DNA from: Rhodamnia argentea
Taxonomy: Eukaryota; Streptophyta; Magnoliopsida; Myrtales; Myrtaceae
Assembly: GCF_020921035.1 (NCBI RefSeq)
Contig: NC_063150.1
Coordinates: 1,240,001-1,304,000, forward strand
DNA: 64,000 bases
Reading direction: 5' to 3'
Position numbers and translations under genes: made by a program. Below, one piece after another: positions 38,401-50,500 of the stretch (position 1 is the first letter of the stretch; each line of letters begins with the position of its first letter). The notes below the pieces were generated by a model, which had not been told where the DNA came from, searched no databases, and was given only the letters and a program-made list of their open reading frames with translations.

Positions 38401-38966
38401 CCGGATCGTAGATTGACTGTTGTCGTCGGTGATCACTTAGATGGGTTGTTGGTGGACACACAAAATGGAAAGGTAAAGCATTTTCAATTCGTGCAAATAT
38501 GTGAATACGATGTGGCATTGAATTGACGACATGACGGCTTTATAATTTCCAGAGCATCGCTAAATTAACTGGCCATCAAGATTACTCCTTCGCCTCAGCA
38601 TGGCACCCGGACGGACGGGTTTTCGCCACAGGGAATCAGGACAAGACTTGCCGAGTTTGGGATATAAGAAACCTGAAATCGCCAATCGCCAGCCTCAAGG
38701 GTAACCTTGGAGCCATCCGATCGATCAAATTCTCATCTGATGGCCAGTTTATGGTGATGGCTGAGCCCGCGGACTTTGTGCACGTGTACAGTACCAAAGC
38801 GGACTATAACAAGCAACAAGAGATTGATTTTTTCGGGGAAATCTCGGGCGTTTCCTTGAGCCCAGATGATGAGTCGCTGTATGTCGGTATCTGGGATCGG
38901 ACTTATGCCAGCCTGCTTCAGTATAATAGACGGCACACCTACAGATACCTCGACTCCTTTCTATGA
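35402..38966 (+). CDS. WD40-repeat protein, C2A9.03-like
   Basis: Nine exons keep phase: 35402-35527, 35631-35798, 35901-35996, 36539-36673, 36846-36956, 37610-37701, 37783-37888, 38386-38472 and 38553-38966 (TGA), giving 444 residues. The N-terminus is acidic (FIDEMDEENNG), then comes the conserved KGKDIQGIPWERLN box. The C-terminal half forms WD repeats, for example SAWHPDGRVFATGNQDKT followed by CRVWDIR, and IKFSSDGQFMVMAE. This matches the plant and fungal family annotated as 'uncharacterised WD repeat protein C2A9.03'. The molecular role is unknown; a protein-interaction scaffold is inferred from the propeller. It is convergent with eIF3h, with 930 bp between the stop codons. Confidence 0.88.
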
Positions 38967-39893
38967 CTTTGCATGTCAACTCAGACTGACCCGCTTCATA
39001 CCCATGCCTTTTTTTCTTGTTGGTTGAGCTCTAGTTCCTAAGAATCCGATACAGCAGGATGAGAATTTCAAAGCTCACGTTTTGCAGAAAAATGTAAATG
39101 ATTGTCAATGATTGCTTGATAGTAATCTTTTCCATGGTCAATCACTGTGCGTATATCCCGCTATACTAGCAGTTGGTTTCTCAGTTTTTGTGAACCCATA
39201 TTGCATCCCGTGTTGTTTGCAAGGTCTCTTGATGTCGTTGTAATGTTTACATGGAGCTATGCTGGAGGATTGTCTAAATGAGCCAAGCTCTTTACAGCTA
39301 CTCGAAATCGAGTAGTTTTTCCTCGGACTGGCCAATCAAGACTAAGCTCATCTCACCCATTGGAACCTTTGTTTCCCGACAGGTTTTGTCGAAAGATACT
39401 TGCGCTACCTGGATAATTGGTGGAGTATTTGGCATGCACACATGGTAGAAGGGTTTTTAGAGTGAAGAAGCATTCGTGAACTCTAATCGTTAGTAACTTT
39501 GGGAGGGACAATACTTCTCAATTAGGATGGACTAACTGATACAGTCTAGGCTTTACAAACGAAAGCCATTCTTTTGCACAGAAGAAAATTGGAGGGCCCA
39601 AAGAAAAGACTCGAGGCATCCTTTGAGATGATAATTAATAATTATGAGTCTTTCCTAAATCCCCTGCACAAAAGAAAATCCTATTCCTGTCAAGCTGCAG
39701 CATACAATCGTATTCGACTTTACTCCCCGAGTAATTCGGATAATTAGTGCTCAAAATTTAGATTCCACTAATTGAATACAACACGGACCGAGTGAACAAA
39801 AAAGAACATGCAACTGATTTGCTCTCCCTCTTGTCTCACAAAACAGCTCGATTGTTCTCATGTAACTATATCAAGGCATCTTCCAATCTGTCA
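38967..39893. other. Intergenic between two convergent genes
   Basis: Holds the presumed 3' UTRs of the WD40 gene and of eIF3h. No further gene or repeat is recognised. Confidence 0.5.
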
Positions 39894-42800
39894 TTAATTC
39901 TCCTGCAATGCCTTCATCAAATACAATCTGCTGAAGTTCTGTCCAGCAACCCTGTTTCATTTCCATGGACGACAAAATGAAGTTAGAGAAGTCCAAAGAC
40001 ACTGTCTATGACAGAGAGAAGGGACGCAAATGCAGATAAATGAGCATGGAAACCACCAAAGAAACAAATAGTCTGCCTCATTATTGCCACCTTCAAATAC
40101 AAGCCCTACTTGATTATGGTGACATACCCGTTGATCTGGTTGCAGTTGTTGGAAATTTGATTTGTTATAAGAAAGCTGTCCACGCGTGATGGCTCAGGGA
40201 GTGGCTTAAAGATGGGGTTTGATGGATCCTCCTCAGGCAAAGGCTCTTCTCCTGCAGCTTTTCGTGCCATGTTTTCAGACCTGCATAGAACACAGTGCAA
40301 TTACCGATACTCATGAAATGTGACTGTGAAATGATCGGTGAAAATAATTAAGCATAGAAAATATGCAAAATATGCAGCTTTATTCAAGATTCTTCTGATG
40401 ATCAAATGTATCGAGGAATAACGACAATATCCACCTCTAATGCTCAGGTATCAATTCTACCAATACTCTGATATAGATTTTGTATACTCCCTTGAAAGTT
40501 GGACATTACCAAAATCTTCAAGTAGCCAACTCTATAACATAAAGAAAAAGAGAAGAAAAAGAAAGTCAAACTCGCACATTGCCATCATGGCACTGATCAT
40601 GCAACAACTTCACTAACAGGTTTGCAATCCTTCATGAAGTTACCACAGTCTTGCAATTCAACTATGTGCATCATAGAAATTAATTTGCATATTCTGTCCT
40701 TAGAAATTAAAAACCTCCAGGAAGCTTAACTATGGAATTTTTTCATTTGTCCATTCAAAGTTTCAAACACCAGTTGCTCTGACAGGCAAACGCCAAGATA
40801 ATCAAATGCAGACAGACCCCGGACCTGATACTCACGGATTTAAACGAAATACTCATCTCGTACAATTTGCAATCATAGTAAATCCAAAACTGCATTTACA
40901 TAATAAATACTGGTTTTGGAAGATTGCTGAGCAAGACAGAGAAACTTCTGCCAATGGTTACCTTCTTTTTTGAAGCCATGCTTGCTGTTGTGCTTGCTGC
41001 CGTGACAAATTCCGATAATGAAATTGGAACTGGAAAAGAAACAATCAAGTTATATTATCAAAATATAAATCACAGAGATGCAACAATAAAGGTAAAAAAT
41101 CAAAGCACCCAACCTTCTGCTGCTCTGCTGACAAATCATCCATGCATTCAATCAAAAATTCCATATTCCTCTCAACAAATGGACTGCTTGACAACTTCAG
41201 CCGGTCATAATCGCACTACAGAAGAACCAAAAATGAAAGATAGTTCAATGGAACATCACATATGCAGCCTTAGACAAGAGCAAGACGTATAGTAGTAGTA
41301 CTACCTGAGTGACAGGTGAATCAGCTTCAAGCTCTGTCATAAAGGCGCTGATGAGAGCGGAATTTGAAACTTTGATCTGCCAAACAAAAGCAGCACATTG
41401 AAGGAAACAGCAACAAGAATGAGAGGTGTTAATCATCATCCTAACATTGAGCATTCATGCCAACATCTATTATAAAAACAGACCAATAATTCAAATGACA
41501 AGTTGGCATGTTAAACATAAAAAATCAAGTTGAGTTATGCAGAAAAATGATTGTGTGATTGCTCCAATATCAGGTGTTAAGCTAGATGATATTTTAGAAT
41601 TTGCAGGTGGACTTGGGTGTTGAAGTATCCAAACAATCATAAGTAAAAGTCCATCACTAAAGGGGAAAAAAATGTCCTAATGCCCTAATCTACATCTTGT
41701 AGCCGCCAATAAGATGAATACTTAGATGAGCTGCCTCATTATAATTGGCTAACACTCCACGTTCCGTGGATTCATTTTGACTGCATCACAAGGAATCAAG
41801 CAGCAAAAAATAGGCTGTGTCGCCATCTTTGAGAATCATTCCATTACAACTGCTCCGAAAATAGAAGTCGACAATAAATTGTTGACGGTAGATACCAAGA
41901 ATTACATACTTTTCGTCACGGAGAGGATACAAAAGAGCAACACAATGAAATATACCATAAAGCTAAGCTGCACTGCTATTTTCCAAAAAATAAGCATCAG
42001 AAGAGAATCTTACCGGTATCTCCTCAAATATATCCACCCATGACAAATTCTTCTCCCTCAACCTACGCAAAAAATTAGAAAATCATGTCACATCAACAAG
42101 TTTTAGGCTTTTCATATTATCATCGCCAATTAACAGGAAAGAATGTCATACTTCTCTCCGGTGAAGTTATTACTACGATACAGTTCCATAAATGAATCAG
42201 AGAGCTTCAGGGCCTTGAGGGCTAAGACACCTTGATACGATCTTGAAGGATCATATATTATGCAAACACACCTCCTTATGTTCTCCTGCCAGTGAAACAA
42301 TTTATTAACTGCTGCAACCAAGTATAAGAACAAAATCCACAGATGATATTGGCCATTAAAAGACAAAGTCCAACTGATCTACTACGAGAGAAGTAATTAA
42401 GATACCAAAGCAAGATATACACAACATGCATAAGGACGGATTTACGAACAAAGATAACTTATGTTTGTTTAACCAAAACGAGGACATCCTAAACAAGAAT
42501 CCTATCAAGATTAGATGAGCTAACATGAATGTGACACCCAAAGCCTTCCTATAGCGTACTATAAACACACACATCCTAAGAGATTTTTTTTTTTTTTAAA
42601 TCTTACTGGTAAAGTATGCATGAAATGTCTTCCAGGTCTGCTGCTGCAACACGTTTTCAATCATCTCAAATTTAGTGATCTCTAGAAGCTCATTTTCACC
42701 ACACTACCCTACTATCAATATTTCTGGTCTGGTTTGGAAATCCATCGTTCCATAGAGCTATAAGCTGTACTTGGATTTGTCCCTTATCAAAATCTACAGC

Positions 42801-43941
42801 CATTGTACCTGCTTTTCAGTGGTTCTTCTTAATTTTAAGCTTCATTGACATCGCACATAACTTCAATAAAAACCCTACTAATGTAAACCTCCCAGCTAAA
42901 ATACAATAGCAATTCACACATTTAAAAATTGTCACTTGTGGCATGATACAAAATTTCTAAATCAAAGTCCAATAGCTAGTAATATGATACCTGATAATTC
43001 ATGAAGGTCTCAATCAATTCCACGGTTTGATAAGAACCAGACAATGTTGATTGGTACCTATAAAACAATAGAAAAAACAACATTCAACACACTACACATA
43101 ATAGTAGGCACTTGGGGACGAGGGAAGTCTATGTTAAGCAAATAATGAACCTAGCCTACTAGAACAAGTGATGGCATGGATTACCCTCACAACACATTAT
43201 GCATTCACAGGAGTTAATTAACAGACAAATACTCTGTACATGTGAAGGCTATGAACTCACCATCCGACGGTGTTGTTGTCAACATTGACCTCCCGAAGAC
43301 ACCTCATCATCTCAAGCTGGTAATTGGCACCCTCTGCTTCAATCTCCTCATCTTCTTCACGTATCTGACAGGTTTTTACAAAATAAAGAAAGATGAAAAG
43401 AGAGTCGTTTATTGGGCAAGGGAACATAATTTCAGTAAAAGCAGAATCTAACCGGGAAAGGGAAGCAATTGGTAACTTCAAGGACACTGCCAACATCCAA
43501 ACCAAGCAGCTGCCCCGTGACGAGAGCTGGGGTGAACTCTTTGCAATGCTTGATTATCTTCAAAATAACCTGCCCGACATACATTCACACTACATGCTGA
43601 GACAAATAGGAAGCTCGTTGAGCTAGAAACATGAGAAATTACACGAAAACCGCAGGCGCATCCATGATTATTACCGTATATAATGCCCCATCACTACAAA
43701 CAATAGACTTTCTAGCGGTGTAGTAGCATAGATCATAGGCAATTTCACGGTTCCATGGAAAAAAACATAAAAAAAAGGAGTCTTGAGAGAGAGAGAGACG
43801 GAGGGAGGACATACCAGACCCTCAATCTGGACGACTCTGAGAGGCGGGGCAACCTCCTCGGTCGACGCCACTTGAAGGAAAGATCTCGCCGCCGATGCTG
43901 CATCGATAAATGCACGGAAAACGTTCACATAAGAGAGAAAA

Positions 43942-43985
<44 letters not shown>

Positions 43986-44013
43986 GAGTACGTTTATACT
44001 TACGATTCGCCAT
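39894..44013 (-). CDS. TIF3H1: Eukaryotic translation initiation factor 3 subunit h
   Basis: Twelve minus-strand exons in phase: 44013-44004, 43897-43815, 43569-43453, 43364-43261, 43057-42991, 42285-42152, 42062-42014, 41376-41305, 41215-41114, 41029-40962, 40280-40128 and 39951-39894 (TAA). The product is 338 residues, as expected for plant eIF3h. It has an MPN fold starting [20 protein letters not shown] with [20 protein letters not shown] and [20 protein letters not shown]. The Zn-binding JAMM residues of active MPN proteins are not evident, as usual for this scaffolding subunit. The C-terminus has the conserved [20 protein letters not shown]. eIF3h supports scanning and reinitiation after upstream ORFs. 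The first coding exon is only 10 nt. Confidence 0.97.
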
Positions 44014-44147
44014 AATCGAGAAGAGGAAACGGCCTCTGATCGGAGAATCTGCCGGCGAGAGGGAGGAGGAGGACGAGAAGCCGCGGATTCCGGCGCTGTT
44101 TTGTGCCGACTGGAGAGGAGCAACGAGAGAGAGAGAGAGAGAGAGAA
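43951..44147. repeat. GA microsatellites at the eIF3h 5' end
   Basis: A GA tract at 43951-43984 sits in the first intron of eIF3h, and another at 44125-44147 lies in its 5' leader. They create long GA/CT-derived frames on both strands (for example 43671-44123) that are not genes. Confidence 0.9.
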
Positions 44148-44214
44148 ACCCTAATTGGGACTGAGCAGCGAGAGAGAACCTCTCTTACTTTTTCATTCCT
44201 CCCCAATTTTGGTC

Positions 44215-45001
44215 TCTGATTTCGGAAGTTTATCCAATAATTATTCTAATATAACTGTGAATTTTTATATATTCTTAATAATTTATGAGTATATTTTGTT
44301 TTAAAAATAAGCATAGGCTCTCGTGGAATTTATTTTTATATAAACGGTTGGAGTTTAAAATTTTTTTTATTTAAATTTGCTTTGTTGGCATTAATGATTT
44401 TGTCACAAACCAAAGAATTTATTCTTAGTTGATTTTAGCTAAAACATCTTAATTAATTTCATTATGAAATCATAGACTTAATAAAGCGTGTTTTGTCTCT
44501 ATACAAATCCATTAAATACAAAGATTGACCTAATTATAAATCGACTTTAGTTTATAGTCATTGGGTTATGTGTAGGTCAATCATCGAAGTGGCGGCAAAC
44601 GATTAACGAACGATGATGGCAATCGGGGTGTTTTTTTTATAAAAAAAAATATGCATTTGTTAAATAAAGATGCAATTAATACTCTTTTAATAAGTTATTT
44701 AAATTCTCTTTGCGAGTTTCCCTGACATATTAGAAAAATTTAACTTCAAATCAACAGTCCAATTCGAAAGATCAAGAATGTCCCATGATTCCGTAAAAGG
44801 GGGAACAAAACATTGGTCATAACTTGCTACCTTAAAAAAAAAAAAAAAAAACACTTTGGAATAGAGCTGAATAAAAGCAGTATTCTTGCAAACATGAATT
44901 TCCCCACTAGATCATTACAACCAAACCACATTTGCTCAAGAACATCAAATGCGTGGGAATTGGCGTCCGGAACTCTAAACTTTCCAGCAACATCGTATCG
45001 A
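44215..45001. other. Intergenic, no gene seen
   Basis: AT-rich region between the eIF3h promoter and the 3' end of the CRIB gene. It contains an A17 tract near 44834. No gene recognised. Confidence 0.55.
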
Positions 45002-46412
45002 TTAGAACTTGGCGGGATCAGTAGTAAGGGGACGATTTGTCCGTGCGGCCATGGCGAACTCGAATTGCTTTAAAGAAAGTGAAGGGAAGGCGAGGAGCTC
45101 CGGAGTGTTGATGTTCTCCCACTCTTTGACCGGGTCGGTGTGCGTGGATCCGTCCAACCCGATGTGGGTCACGTGCTTCACGTCGGTCGGATACCCGATC
45201 TCGAGCTCCACGTCTATTTCCTCCATCTCCTCCTCTTCTCTATAAACCGAGAGTAAGAGAAGGTATGAGCTCATGAATGGCATGCATCTAGGTAATTACT
45301 CGATAAGTTGCCAGCGGCTGAAGTGATGAACATAATTAATCATCAATTTCCTATGATAGTGCCATATTAACCCCCAAAAATTACGTGACGGATTCTTATT
45401 GAGCAAGCGTTAACCTTTTATCGATGAGTAGACTTACAAAGAAAGTCTGACATGATCTTTATCCATTTTCCAAGATTCCACACCGCAAGGAAAGTCAACA
45501 CTAGCAAGACATTGGGCTAACTACGCACAATACTATATCCAAGCATGTGAATGTACTCACCAAATAATTGAGTGAAACCTTTGATGCTCTTCCTCAGCTT
45601 GTGCCAAAATCCAAAGTTGGTGTTAGGTTTTGGCAAAGTGGGGTAGCCATGAGAGCCCTTGGCTCTCTCCTTGGAGGGTCCAGCTTCTCCATTTTGTCTT
45701 CCTTCCAATACAAAAGGCAAGAACAAAGACAAAAGGACAGAGACAAGTTTCCCATTAAATATTAATCGCGGTTGCCCGTGATACAACACGACAGTTGCTG
45801 CTAAACTCCTCCATGATAAAAAGATTTGATCACTTAATTAAAAAGATTTCGTGCATTTTGAAAACACGACATGCCCATATGCTTGTTTCGTAATGTTATT
45901 TTCGATTGGGTTGCTATCGAGTTGATATCTTGAATTGGTTTCAGAATGAATTGAAATCGCCTCACCCGCATTTGAAAGGAAAAAACATGGAAGATGTATG
46001 TGCTTGAGAAGATTGATTGATTGATAACTCACCCCAAAGAAATGGTGATTAAGAGTATGCACGGGACATAATAAAGCGAATACCGAAAACCAATCTTCAT
46101 TCATATAGCATGGCAGACTAATTGATACACGACGGAGTCGACCAACCATCCCGAAAGCACAGATTTTAATGTAAAGACAGACAACCCATTTTGGAGCATC
46201 AAAGTGGCACAATTGTGTTTTGTGTATGGATGAGAGAGAGAGAGAGCCAGAGAGAGAGAGAGAGAGAGAGGTGTCTTACTTGCTATGGAGGCGACGTCGA
46301 GTGATTCCGTCTTCTGCTTCTCCTGACATGTGGTGCTCACGGCGACGCTGGAGAGGGAAGCGCAACTGATGTTGAAGGGAAGGACCATGAATCGTTCTGA
46401 GCGATCTTTCAT
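45002..46412 (-). CDS. ROP-interactive CRIB motif protein (RIC family)
   Basis: Three exons in phase: 46412-46280, 45701-45561 and 45237-45002 (TAA), 169 residues. The N-terminus MKDRSERFMVLPFNISC matches the start of plant RIC proteins and fixes the ATG, although the frame stays open upstream through a GA repeat. Exon 2 holds GYPTLPKPNTNFGFWHKL followed by the basic patch RKSIKGFTQLF. Exon 3 holds the CRIB core IGYPTDVKHVTHIGLDG with both His of HxxH. These proteins bind GTP-loaded ROP GTPases at the plasma membrane to steer cytoskeleton and vesicle traffic. RIC10/RIC11-like members are the closest in form. The first acceptor in exon 3 (TATAG|AG) would shift the frame; the one 2 bp further keeps it. 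Confidence 0.88.
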
Positions 46413-46437
46413 CTCTCTGACACACGAGATGGTCAAG

Positions 46438-46478
<41 letters not shown>

Positions 46479-46944
46479 GGGAACCAAGCGCAAACACACC
46501 CTTCTTGTCTTGGAATGGATACACCGAAGCACTAATTTGTATCATGCGATGCGAGTTGTGTGCATATGCCTGTTATAACACGACCCTTTTTGGCTTTAAG
46601 AGCAAGATAGAATGATCTACGTGCAGAAATTGCAAAGAACCCACCAAACTACTTTGGATTGAGAGAGAGAGAGAGAGAGAGAATTATTATGGAGTGGGTT
46701 GGAAATAGTGGTTAAACCGCATCAACTTCACAACACCCCCTCTCTTTTTTATAATTTGCCAACATTGCTGGGGCCAATCATGTGTTGGATCAAAGTTTTA
46801 GACCTACTCTTATTACTTGATTATTAAACTTGTCATTATTCCCTCCATGCGATATTATAAGCTCTTCTTTTGGTTTTTTTGGTGGGCGCCTTTGTTTTCA
46901 CTTGCCTCTTTTGTGGATTAAGCAACCCTTTTTGGGCAATATTA

Positions 46945-46981
<37 letters not shown>
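46228..46981. repeat. Cluster of four GA/CT microsatellites around the CRIB gene start
   Basis: Runs lie at 46228-46270 (first intron), 46441-46470 (just 5' of the ATG), 46661-46681 and 46949-46981 (upstream, CT on +). They lie within 760 bp. Long open frames here come from the repeats. Confidence 0.9.
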
Positions 46982-46983
<2 letters not shown>

Positions 46984-46984
46984 C

Positions 46985-47593
46985 TTTTTCCCCATCAATT
47001 TTCCCCTTTGTTTTTCTTAGGATTAACTCCTCCCATTGAGAAAAAGGTTGGGTTGACGTTAATATGAGGGAGGGCTAGAGTGGAAGCGAAGGGATTTCTC
47101 CAAGGACGCCAATTCAAAGCATTAGCAGAGTGTTTCTTGGTTTTCAAGATTCAATGGTGATGAACTCATACTCATAGGGGAGAAGACCAATTTAAGACGA
47201 TCCTACAGCAAATCTCTTTATAATTGAGAAACGCTTATAACGAAAAGGAAAGCATTATTCAAACAACCACATAACTGATCAAATAAACGAACAGGAATTA
47301 CCAGTTTTGACGGGAAAAAAAAATGATGATTGCCAATTTAGATAAATATCGAATAGAAATCGGCTTTGACAATTGGTGCTACCGATTAAACCTAAGAAGC
47401 ACATTGCCTACGCCCTACGATTCATCTTATGACTCTGAGATTATAGCAGACGACTTTCCAAGAGATCTGGAATGTGCTTGCTTTCATCAAGCCGTGAAAA
47501 TTGAATCTATATATCGAAAATTAATAAACAATGAACTCTCCATTCCAATTCCCCTTTTTGGGGTTTTCAGTGGATATTTCGTGTACTTGGCTC
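46985..47593. other. Intergenic, presumed CRIB-gene promoter and FAN1 3' region
   Basis: No independent gene is seen. A frame at 47323-47634 on + overlaps the antisense of the FAN1 last exon and has no domain. Confidence 0.5.
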
Positions 47594-50500
47594 CTATGGC
47601 GGTGGAGGCATTACTTTACATACCTCGGCATTGAACCCACATTCCATCAGAACGAAGAGCCATGCTCGCTGCTGTTCAGAAAGTCTATCGTTTGGACCTT
47701 TTACTTCAACAAGCTTCGCCTCGCCTCGATATTCTCCGTGGAAGCGCCATAATAACAAATCTGGCATCCCACTCGACCAGCTACGGTAATCCTGAGAGAG
47801 AAGCCGGCAAAGCGAGGCCAAACAAGGTCCACCAACACAAGTAACAGCTGCCCGCAGTTCTGAAAGTGAATGCCGATCCCAGTTAACTCCACGGCAAGCA
47901 GTTCCTATGTGCGACTCCCATGATGTAATAAGAATCTCCTCAGCCAGGCCATTGTGAATACTTTGCAGATGGGTGTCTATGAGGCCCTTCCTTGCTAGAT
48001 AAAAGCTGTCTGTCTCCAGATCCAGAGGAGCCGTCTAGAGAAAAGGATATCCAATAGTCAAATGAACTAATATGAAGAAAACTCATGATTTAGAATCATT
48101 CCTGATAAATTCGTATAAAGAATATTTTCTGAACGCATGCAATGATACTCTACTGGTTGTAGGTTAGGGTAGCACATATGATTACATTATAAATGAACTG
48201 TCCAACGTTGGTTGAATAAACTTGTAATTTCATATACCTGAAATTTGGTGCGGAAGACATTCGGTACGTCAGAAAAAATGACATCCCACATCAGAAGTCC
48301 AAAAATGGTCAACCAAATGCCACTCTCTGTATGAACGCCACTCCAGCAACCTCCTTCATTGGCATAATACTGTAGAGCAAGCTGCTCAACTCCCCATTGC
48401 TCTCCATCTTCCCCATAGAACCTGCTCTTTTTCCCCATTTCACAGTTCAAAGGTCTTCCCTGTACATGAACCTAATCAAGGACCAAATGAAATAATATCA
48501 ATGCCTATAAGATCAAGTTCTGTGAACCAGTACAGTAAAGGCATTAATGATTGAAGAGACTCCTCCAAAGTTCTGATTGTTTAAAAAAGCAATAGTCACA
48601 TTACTTCCTTAATTTTCCATTTTGTGATCTCAAAAGAACGGGGAATTGTCCAGCGCCTCGGTGGTTTTCCTAAGCGAAGAACCCGCTTTTGCAGCGCCAT
48701 CCTTGAACCCGCACGCACCCATGGATCCAAAAGACCATCCTCTGCAACGGAAAGGCTCTCGTCTAGGAATCCCAGATGCTCCAAGTTGATTGACAGCCTT
48801 ACAGTCCAGTATCCTCTCCTTCCATCAGATGTAAAACAGTCTAAAAGCCGCTTCAGTAGATTTATTGCATCTGGGTACCTAAGCATGAAAATAGTCTCCT
48901 TAAGATGGTTTAACATAAAGCATCCAGCTTATCTCCAGAAAAAGGGGGCCAAATGGAATCGAAGGCATTCAGCCAAAACCTAGTCTAAAGTGAATTAACA
49001 GTAGGACTAGGAGCTTATGATCTAGTACGCGTGGCAAAACATGCAACCGTCAACTATACTAATACTTTGGCCAAAAAACAAAAAAAAACTATACTAATAC
49101 TAGCCTCCCCATTTCTCACAACCAATGCTTCAAGTAGTTACAATTGAACTTGTTAGAACATTAATAATGACGATTATTGACTTCACAAATAACTATTAAG
49201 GTCCACACTAATGGAAGTAACTTAACAAAACCACAGTAATTACATGCCTAAATTTCACTGCTGGAGGGGAACTTTCAAAAGGAAGCAACAATATCAACTT
49301 CATTGTCCGATCCATACCTACGTTCACGTTCAAGAAAGGAGATTCCTAACAAAATGACCTTGGAGTAGACCCAAGAAGCTGTAAAGCATGAAATAAATGC
49401 AGCTTCTGAACCCGAAATGGATGATCTAGATACGTTTTCCGAAGGAAGATCCACACAAGAGTCCGCGATCTTTAAACATCTTAACACTTGGTTTGCGTCA
49501 TTCCCATCAAGTGACTCATCCATCAACTGTGCCACTTCAATGGCCTGCCACATGTACAGATCCCATGTAATAAACACAATCAAAGCCCACATATCATAGT
49601 GGCACCAAAAAAAATAAAGACCTCTTCATAATCTAGAAGGTGACTTTGGGACAAGAAAATTTGTTTTGAAATTGTGCATTTGTAAGTTGGATATTTGACT
49701 GCTCCCAGATCAACTAGAAGAAATGTAGACAGATCCTGCTCTCCATTCAGGAAGAAAATTCTCTGCAGATAGAGACTTAGGTCAGATGCCACCGACAACG
49801 ATAATTAGGGTCACCGAATCTGTTAAAAGATGGCATGCCAGTACCTCAGCACGCCAGAAGACAGTTTCAGCTCTTGAGGACATCTTTACACAAGGACCAG
49901 CTTTATCCAGAAGCATACTTGGAAGAACTGGGCTAGATATGGAAGACCAGAAATAAAGAACTTAGTAAATACTCATATACTCAGCTCACAAGCCAGTAAA
50001 TACCATCGACTGAAAGAAGTCATACCATAATCCATCTCTATATGAACATAGAGCAGATGCAATAAGATCCTTCTTTCTTGAATTCTGGCTGCCTTTCTGA
50101 AACCTCCTCCATCAAATCCAAAAGGCATATGGGAGACTCCATCAGATAAGTACGAAATAACATGCCAAACTAATACAGAATTCAACTTACAGCTGAAAAA
50201 AGGTTTTCCTATGGCAATACAAACATCAACTTGCCAATTCTATCCTCCTTTTCACATAAAAAATTCCTGACCACCAATAAAGCATTACCTAATCACTTTT
50301 ATTGAAAACTCTGATAAGCACCGTAACTATCTCTGCAATCTAAGCCCATTTCCACAGAATGTAACTTCGGTGAGCGTCCACTGCTCAACAAAATTCCCAG
50401 ATACTACACGCACACATTTCTGTGAACTGGAAATGATGATAAAGCTCATATAGAATTTAAATGAAAAAATTACCCTAGGACAGAAATAAATAATCGGATT

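Noticed and set aside
43671..44164. Open frames of 60-150 codons on both strands rich in RERERE or SLSLSL
   Set aside because: They are translations of GA/CT microsatellites and overlap real eIF3h exons.
46101..46578. Long minus and plus frames around the CRIB gene start
   Set aside because: They are kept open by GA repeats; the family-conserved start is at 46412.
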